10,833 nucleotides of DNA from Cyclobacteriaceae bacterium (GTDB lineage Bacteria > Bacteroidota > Bacteroidia > Cytophagales > Cyclobacteriaceae). Positions 7,221 to 10,833 of this stretch are shown one piece after another (position 1 is the first letter of the stretch; each line of letters begins with the position of its first letter). Below the pieces are notes generated by a model that was given only the letters and a program-made list of their open reading frames with translations, had not been told where the DNA came from and did not search any database. The position numbers and the translations under genes are program-made. The stretch covers positions 1 through 10,833 of the forward strand of contig JAUUZS010000085.1 of assembly GCA_030589835.1 (NCBI GenBank). Reading direction: 5' to 3'.

Positions 7221-7315
7221 AGGAATTGCATGGCTAGGCCTGGGTAATTCTCGCATTTCAAATCTAAGATAAGATTTCGGGTTCGTTATGTAATTGCGAT
7301 TGGACGGATGTGCGT

Positions 7316-7540
7316 TTACACTTTTAAGAAGTCATTAGGTGCTATATCTGCTTGATGGAGTATTGCTCTCAAGGTGCCTTCAGGCATATCTCCCCGATGA
7401 TTCGGTATCGTAGTAAATTTGTTGGTTAGGGGATTGTGCCAGATTTCATGACTGCCAGCTGCTTGCCTGGCAAATTGAAATCCAAACTTTTTAAGTTTTC
7501 TAATGATTTCGCGGTAGCTAAAACCTGCGAGCCTGCCCAT
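7316..7540 (-). CDS. hicA: HicA-family mRNA interferase toxin
   Basis: The 74-residue protein is a full-length HicA: a dsRBD-like alpha-beta fold. The N-terminal segment has REIIRKLKKFGF, then AAGSHEIWHNP carries the conserved catalytic histidine (His31 in G-S-H), and TTIPNHRGDMPEGTLRAIL is the usual second half. HicA toxins cleave mRNA and block translation until neutralised by HicB. The ATG at 7540 shares one base with the hicB stop (TGATG), pointing to translational coupling; a TTG at 7543 would add one residue and is less likely. The gene looks intact and functional. Antitoxin-first order on the minus strand makes it convergent with the GH92 gene. Confidence 0.93.
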   Translation of the reverse strand: MGRLAGFSYREIIRKLKKFGFQFARQAAGSHEIWHNPLTNKFTTIPNHRGDMPEGTLRAILHQADIAPNDFLKV

Positions 7541-7770
7541 CAAAGTCCAACTACCAGCGGATAATCAAAACTGTCACCAAATTCAGTTAGTTTGATCAAT
7601 TGATCCTCCCCATCTTGGGCCTCAATCAACTTCTTTGCAACATCTCTGGCTATCTCAAGAGTTTCAGTAATCGTTCTCCCCTGAGCAATTAATCCTTGTA
7701 AGTTATCTGAAGTTGCCAGGTATAAACCTTCTGGCATCTTCTCAATATGAATGTTCACTTGCCGTTCCAT
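7540..7770 (-). CDS. hicB: HicB-family antitoxin (short form)
   Basis: This 76-residue protein has the partial-RNase-H-like HicB core. IHIEKMPEGLYLATSDNLQGL (7-27) gives the two strands with the typical A-T-S-D-x-L-x-G-L signature, followed by GRTITETLEIARDVAKKLIEA as the helix. It stops soon afterwards and has no obvious C-terminal helix-turn-helix or ribbon-helix-helix, which resembles the short DUF1902-like HicB proteins. DNA-binding autoregulation by this protein alone is therefore doubtful. It should bind and block the HicA made from the overlapping downstream gene. The ATG at 7770 is the only sensible start. No promoter with a believable distance to the start was identified. Confidence 0.88.
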   Translation of the reverse strand: MERQVNIHIEKMPEGLYLATSDNLQGLIAQGRTITETLEIARDVAKKLIEAQDGEDQLIKLTEFGDSFDYPLVVGL

Positions 7771-7935
7771 AATGTAAAGTACGGTAATTTCATCGTGATA
7801 GTCAATGCACTACAACATTTGAATAATATTTAGTGCTCATGCTTCCATTAAATATTTTGCTAAACTAATGGATTTTTAATCGAATTAAAATAAATAAATT
7901 TTACTTCAATGGTATCCTGTGTGATGATTGATTAA
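7771..7935. other. Spacer upstream of hicB, no gene seen
   Basis: This AT-rich stretch (for example ATTAAAATAAATAAATTTTAC near 7884-7904) must hold the hicBA promoter on the minus strand. A TTG and a TACTTTAC box exist, but the latter ends only 3 nt before the hicB ATG, too close for a normal promoter. A TAA at 7933-7935 sits just before the GH92 relic, in its frame. Confidence 0.4.
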
Positions 7936-8112
7936 AACTATTCAGACTTAAACAAGTACATCAAGTCAGCGCAGTTCAATGGCGCCGACATGGAAATTCC
8001 ATGGTTTTCGCATGAAGACCTGCCGAAGGGGGGGACATTGAAATTAGTAATGAGGCCAAAGCCAAACAAAGAACTTTGGAAGAATGCTGATGTTGGTTTT
8101 TTGTACAGGTAG
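7936..8112 (+). pseudogene. 3'-terminal relic of a second GH92 gene
   Basis: From 7942 to the TAG at 8110-8112 the sequence encodes 56 residues that match the last 56 residues of the neighbouring GH92 protein at 48 positions, with no gap and no internal stop. Sixteen codons differ; eight changes are synonymous and eight are not (Q to K, V to A, L to P, K to T, S to K, G to R, A to E, I to V). Recognisable homology begins at about 7936, immediately after an in-frame TAA, so nothing upstream of this tail remains. The divergence is too large for a fresh duplication. It is best read as the tail of a former tandem GH92 paralogue, or as a displaced GH92 3' end after an integration. It is not expected to make a functional protein. 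Confidence 0.93.
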
Positions 8113-8188
8113 GCACACATTGTATGCTTGCTGTAGGCGAAATCGAATCGTATTGCCTGTTCTGGCCTTTTTAATTGCTCTGATAATT

Positions 8189-8211
8189 GGTACGCTTTGC
8201 AAAAGCGCACC
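8189..8211. other. Stable hairpin of unknown role
   Basis: GGTACGCTTT and AAAGCGCACC pair around a GCA loop with a single A-C mismatch (nine pairs). No T-run follows on either strand, so it is not a standard intrinsic terminator. It lies 54 bp upstream of the DUF433 start and could be a 5'-UTR element or an operator. Confidence 0.4.
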
Positions 8212-8265
8212 AGGACACTCGGAGTAGGAGATTAACAATAATAAAAATAATTCGTATTTTTAGAT

Positions 8266-8508
8266 ATGGAAAATTGGAGAACCTACATAGTGTCTGAAAA
8301 GAATGTGCTTTTAGGAAAGCCAACCATTAAAGGAACACGTTTATCTGTTGAACATATTATTGGACTATTAGCGCAGGGTTGGACTGAAAGCCAACTTCTT
8401 GAAAACTACCCGCATTTGAGTGTTGAATCCCTACATGCTGCATTCTCATATATTCAGAATTGCATAAAAGACGGCATGTTGTTCTCACCACCAAAAAAAA
8501 CTGCCTGA
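8266..8508 (+). CDS. DUF433 family antitoxin (VapB-like)
   Basis: This 80-residue protein is a typical complete DUF433 protein. VLLGKPTIKGTRLSVEHI (15-32) contains the hallmark G-x-P-x-I-x-G-T-R, and GLLAQGWTESQLLENYPHLS (33-52) and AAFSYIQ (58-64) are the usual winged-helix-like remainder. DUF433 proteins are usually paired with a PIN-like DUF5615 toxin encoded directly downstream, and are thought to bind both toxin and their own promoter. Here the downstream toxin start is present 4 nt after the stop, but the toxin is wrecked (8513-8610), leaving the antitoxin as an orphan. It may persist as a decaying remnant, or act as an anti-addiction factor against a related toxin elsewhere. The ATG at 8266 is the natural start. 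Confidence 0.9.
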   Translation: MENWRTYIVSEKNVLLGKPTIKGTRLSVEHIIGLLAQGWTESQLLENYPHLSVESLHAAFSYIQNCIKDGMLFSPPKKTA

Positions 8509-8512
8509 TTTG

Positions 8513-8610
8513 ATGAAATTGCTTGCAAATGAGAATTTCCCAGTGAGTTTGAGTTCAGAAAAACATTGACTGTTATTGATGCCAATGGAATTAGACAACG
8601 AAGATATTAG
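8513..8610 (+). pseudogene. DUF5615 PIN-like toxin gene reduced to its two ends
   Basis: An ATG 4 nt after the DUF433 stop begins MKLLANENFPVSLSS, the standard N-terminus of DUF5615 toxins, but a TGA stops it at 8567-8569 after 18 codons. In the +2 frame relative to this start, FRKTLTVIDANGIRQRRY runs to a TAG at 8608-8610; this resembles the usual C-terminal tail of the family (recalled, strand plus V-I-x-x-x-x-I-R-x-R). Full-length members are roughly 110-120 residues, so about 70-80 internal codons are missing and the two ends are out of frame. The simplest reading is one internal deletion. The PIN-like acidic residues of the core are gone, so no toxin activity is expected. Confidence 0.82.
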
Positions 8611-8661
8611 CACAGTTTCATGACAAATAAACCGGAGACAATGCAATTGTGCAGGGTATTT

Positions 8662-10101
8662 TTACAGCGATCTAATTGCCGCGCCAAGTGCATCCAGCCC
8701 AACAGACTGACAAACGCCAAATTTGTTTTGCTCTTTCATTTTTTTGACGTCCCACTCACGGATATCGTCTGCCAGTCCCCATAGGTTTCGGAACTGCTCT
8801 ATGTACAGCTTGTCATTTTCAGGAGTGGTGAACTCAGGCTGAAATTGGTCGTTAGCCGTATTTCTTGTTTTCCAAAGTGCATTTATTGTCGCATTAATAT
8901 TTTTACTTAAGTCAATACCAAGCAACGCTTTTTCTTCTTCGGCTCCAATGTAGCGCATCATGATGCCTCGACCGGCCAGATAGTCATTGCCATGGTTTGG
9001 GCCAAAACTTGAATAGCAGGGAGCTTCACGAATAATATTGTCCTTGTCGCTTATCAGTGCTGCTTTGATGCCCCCTCCAATCCGGGCAATCAGCCGGCGT
9101 ATTTTATTTTCAAAAATCGGAACCTTAAATGCTGTGTCTAAATCATTTCTGTCTATCCATGCTGCCAATTCATTCTTCACAGCCAGCATATCGGTGAGGG
9201 CGCCAATCAGCATGCCCTGATCACCCGTCCAAACCCAGCCTTCTGCCCAGGGAGGATGCACCTTGTCCTGATACCCTGAACCTTCAAAAATAGCCATGGG
9301 GCGCTCCTGCACCAATGCCGCAGAAGGGGACACCCTTTTCAGATATTTATATTCTTCCAAATCAAACCACTTTTCAAACCAAAGCCATTGGCGATAAGCC
9401 ATATTGAGGTACTTATCATTATCGGGAATGTTTTCTTGCAGTGTAACACGATAAATGCGTGAAGAGAGCAGGAATAGCAACACATTGGTAACGGTATTTT
9501 TCACTCCTTTGTGTTGACCATTGGCATCTCCATTGCTGCAACCGTGTGGCACAGGTTTAGCCGTTGTAGCATGGTCATAGGCGGTTTTCTTTTTGTACTC
9601 CCAACATAGATCAGTAGAAAGGGTCAGAAACTTCTCCGCCAGCTCTTTTTCATTCATCATTAACAAATGCTTGCGGGCATTAAGTGCCATCAGTCCCCAC
9701 CAGCCAAAATCATCAGCCCAAAGTCCTCCGGGATCAAAACGATTAAAGAAAGCAAGGTTCTCTTCCAACATATTTTTGACCGTGACCTGCATGGCTTTAA
9801 CCTCCGGATCATTGGGCCATTGTTGCTGGACAGCATCCACAAATGTCAAACTGGCATCAAATGTATTGCCTCTTTTCCAGAAATCATTAAAATCCCAGAT
9901 CTCCTCAAAGCGATTGAAGGCTGCTTTTGCCCAATTTCTCAATTCATTCTCCCTGGCTTTTTTCAATTCTTCCAGATGAGCATTTTTCAATTCCTGCGCA
10001 CGATTATTTTTTGCGGAATCACTACAGCCAGCCAAGCCGGCGCCGCTTGAAATGAGTATGACATTGCTTCCGGCAATTTGTATAAATTTTCTCCTCTCCA
10101 T
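8662..10101 (-). CDS. GH76-like alpha-mannanase family lipoprotein with Tat-type signal
   Basis: The start is the ATG at 10101. The longer frame to 10200 adds 33 residues that do not look like a leader, while MERRKFIQIAGSN begins an ideal signal: twin arginine (3-4), hydrophobic stretch, lipobox LAGC with Cys26. A charged helix (35-60) follows. FDPGGLWADDFGWWGLMAL (122-140) has the adjacent aspartates (Asp130, Asp131) and double Trp expected at a GH76 active site. NTVTNVLLFLLSSRIYRVT (202-220) and WVWTGDQGMLIGAL (289-302) are typical (alpha/alpha)6-barrel segments of the family. GH76 members are retaining endo-alpha-1,6-mannanases or transglycosylases. Here the protein is 479 residues, a little longer than many GH76 catalytic domains. 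The Tat signal suggests folding before export. Subfamily and linkage are not certain. The gene is convergent with the DUF433 pair and divergent from GH3. No clear terminator follows its TAA. Confidence 0.75.
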   Translation of the reverse strand: MERRKFIQIAGSNVILISSGAGLAGCSDSAKNNRAQELKNAHLEELKKARENELRNWAKAAFNRFEEIWDFNDFWKRGNTFDASLTFVDAVQQQWPNDPEVKAMQVTVKNMLEENLAFFNRFDPGGLWADDFGWWGLMALNARKHLLMMNEKELAEKFLTLSTDLCWEYKKKTAYDHATTAKPVPHGCSNGDANGQHKGVKNTVTNVLLFLLSSRIYRVTLQENIPDNDKYLNMAYRQWLWFEKWFDLEEYKYLKRVSPSAALVQERPMAIFEGSGYQDKVHPPWAEGWVWTGDQGMLIGALTDMLAVKNELAAWIDRNDLDTAFKVPIFENKIRRLIARIGGGIKAALISDKDNIIREAPCYSSFGPNHGNDYLAGRGIMMRYIGAEEEKALLGIDLSKNINATINALWKTRNTANDQFQPEFTTPENDKLYIEQFRNLWGLADDIREWDVKKMKEQNKFGVCQSVGLDALGAAIRSL

Positions 10102-10612
10102 CTTGATAAAATTTATTCTTGAATGTAATTCAGAATAACTGCATTGAGTTTTAAAACACAATTTATAAAAGCAATTTACAATACTCAGACAGGATTGCAA
10201 ACTTCATAATGGCTAGAGTTTGATTGAAACAATCAATGACAATGATCTCCAATATCAGCATTGGAATACCAATGGATGCTATTCGCGATTTGGGTTTAAT
10301 TGGATCGATTCTAGGGGATAAAAGATCTGTGATATTGATCATCCCGGAAACTTGGTGGACAATACATGAATAGGAAGTTAGTATTTGATAAGTTGTTGAA
10401 AACTTTTTAATCCTTTATAATAACGCAAAAGAAAGTACGGTGGACTGCTTTTAAAATCGCTAACTTCACATAAATATACGATATCTTTTAAGCCTAAATC
10501 AATTACTTTATAGTAAATTTGACTATAAGGTATGATCATGTTTTTTGAATTGTTTTTATATTCGGTATTGAACTTTATATTTATCAAATAACCCATTAAC
10601 ACCCTGTTACTT
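10102..10612. other. 511-bp divergent spacer between GH76-like and GH3 genes
   Basis: The spacer should carry promoters for both flanking lipoprotein genes, but I found no convincing TTG/TAnnTTTG pair. Two short reading frames exist. One is 10236-10373 on the plus strand (45 codons, starts MTMISNISIG, ends PETWWTIHE). The other is 10378-10602 on the minus strand (74 codons, starts MLMGYLINIK, very rich in Lys, Ile and Tyr). I recognise neither. The second would start 11 bp from the GH3 ATG and fill its promoter region, which argues against it. Nothing else (repeat, RNA, insertion sequence) was seen. Confidence 0.4.
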
Positions 10613-10833
10613 ATGAAAAAGCTAATATTAGTTTTCCTGGCAATTATTCTTATTGGATCCTGTACTTCTTCGGTACAATATGAGTATTCATTTCAAGATC
10701 CAGCACTTTCTTTTGAGGAAAGGGCAGAAGATCTTCTGAGCCGCATGTCACTGCAACAAAAAATAGATCAGCTGAATTACGAGTCGAAGGCAGTGCCGGG
10801 CCTGGGTGTCCCGGAATACAATTGGTGGAACGA
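10613..10833 (+). CDS. GH3 family glycoside hydrolase lipoprotein, N-terminal part (cut by window edge)
   Basis: The ATG at 10613 opens a frame that runs off the right edge after 73 full codons. Residues 1-17 are a lipoprotein signal (KK, hydrophobic stretch, lipobox IGSC with Cys17). YSFQDPALSFEERAEDLLSRMSLQQKIDQL, in two parts at 25-40 and 41-54, is the classic GH3 N-terminus, and GLGVPEYNWWNE (63-74) matches the start of the first substrate-binding strand, especially in beta-xylosidase- or beta-glucosidase-like GH3 enzymes. The catalytic aspartate and all later domains are outside the window, so substrate is open. It is divergent from the GH76-like gene and adds a third predicted surface or periplasmic glycosidase to the cluster. 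Confidence 0.88.
   Translation, partial: MKKLILVFLAIILIGSCTSSVQYEYSFQDPALSFEERAEDLLSRMSLQQKIDQLNYESKAVPGLGVPEYNWWN

Noticed and set aside
7260..7277. AAATCT/AGATTT hairpin after GH92 as a terminator
   Set aside because: It has only six AT-rich pairs and no following T-run; indistinguishable from chance.
7201..8265. Insertion sequence carrying hicBA
   Set aside because: No transposase, no terminal inverted repeats and no short target duplication were found; the flanking direct repeat is GH92 coding sequence.
10102..10200. N-terminal extension of the GH76-like protein by 33 residues
   Set aside because: The extension is Cys-rich and unlike any leader, and the twin-arginine lipoprotein signal begins exactly at the ATG at 10101.
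10378..10602. 74-codon minus-strand frame next to the GH3 start
   Set aside because: It has no recognisable motif, an AT-driven composition, and would occupy the GH3 promoter region; kept only as a remark in the spacer entry.

Overview
The window looks like a piece of a Bacteroidota chromosome (Cytophagales- or Flavobacteriia-like, inferred). The DNA is moderately AT-rich, Shine-Dalgarno sites are weak or absent, and several glycoside hydrolases are made as lipoproteins (GH92, GH76-like, GH3). A Na+/solute symporter sits beside a sugar-acid-type aldolase. I could not run searches, so all family names come from reading the proteins.

Layout. (1) Positions 1-1864 hold two cyclic-nucleotide-binding-domain (CNB) genes in tandem: the 3' end of one with a degenerate pocket, then a complete 467-residue protein with an intact pocket fused to what looks like a MinD/ParA-type fold without a working P-loop. 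(2) Positions 1865-2282 are non-coding, with several dyads and a short heptamer repeat. (3) Positions 2283-7200 hold a co-directional set: a DHDPS/NanA-superfamily aldolase, an SSS symporter and a GH92 alpha-mannosidase-like lipoprotein. The last two overlap by 8 nt. Between aldolase and symporter lie two arrays with the same 8-bp period, one decayed and one perfect (9.5 copies, ending 29 bp before the symporter start). (4) Positions 7201-8661 are an accessory islet: hicBA on the minus strand, a 57-codon relic of a second GH92 gene, a DUF433 antitoxin gene, and the wreck of its DUF5615 toxin partner. (5) A GH76-like, probably Tat-exported lipoprotein gene occupies 8662-10101 on the minus strand. 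(6) A 511-bp divergent spacer leads to a GH3 lipoprotein gene cut by the right edge.

How the genes may work together. GH92 (exo-alpha-mannosidase) and GH76 (endo-alpha-1,6-mannanase) are both typical of alpha-mannan or N-glycan use. The SSS symporter could take up a released sugar and the aldolase could act on a keto-acid sugar, so a glycan-utilisation locus is a reasonable inference; no SusC/SusD pair is visible. The most notable observations are the octamer arrays in front of the transporter, the GH92 3'-end relic that brackets hicBA as a direct repeat, and the orphaned DUF433 antitoxin.
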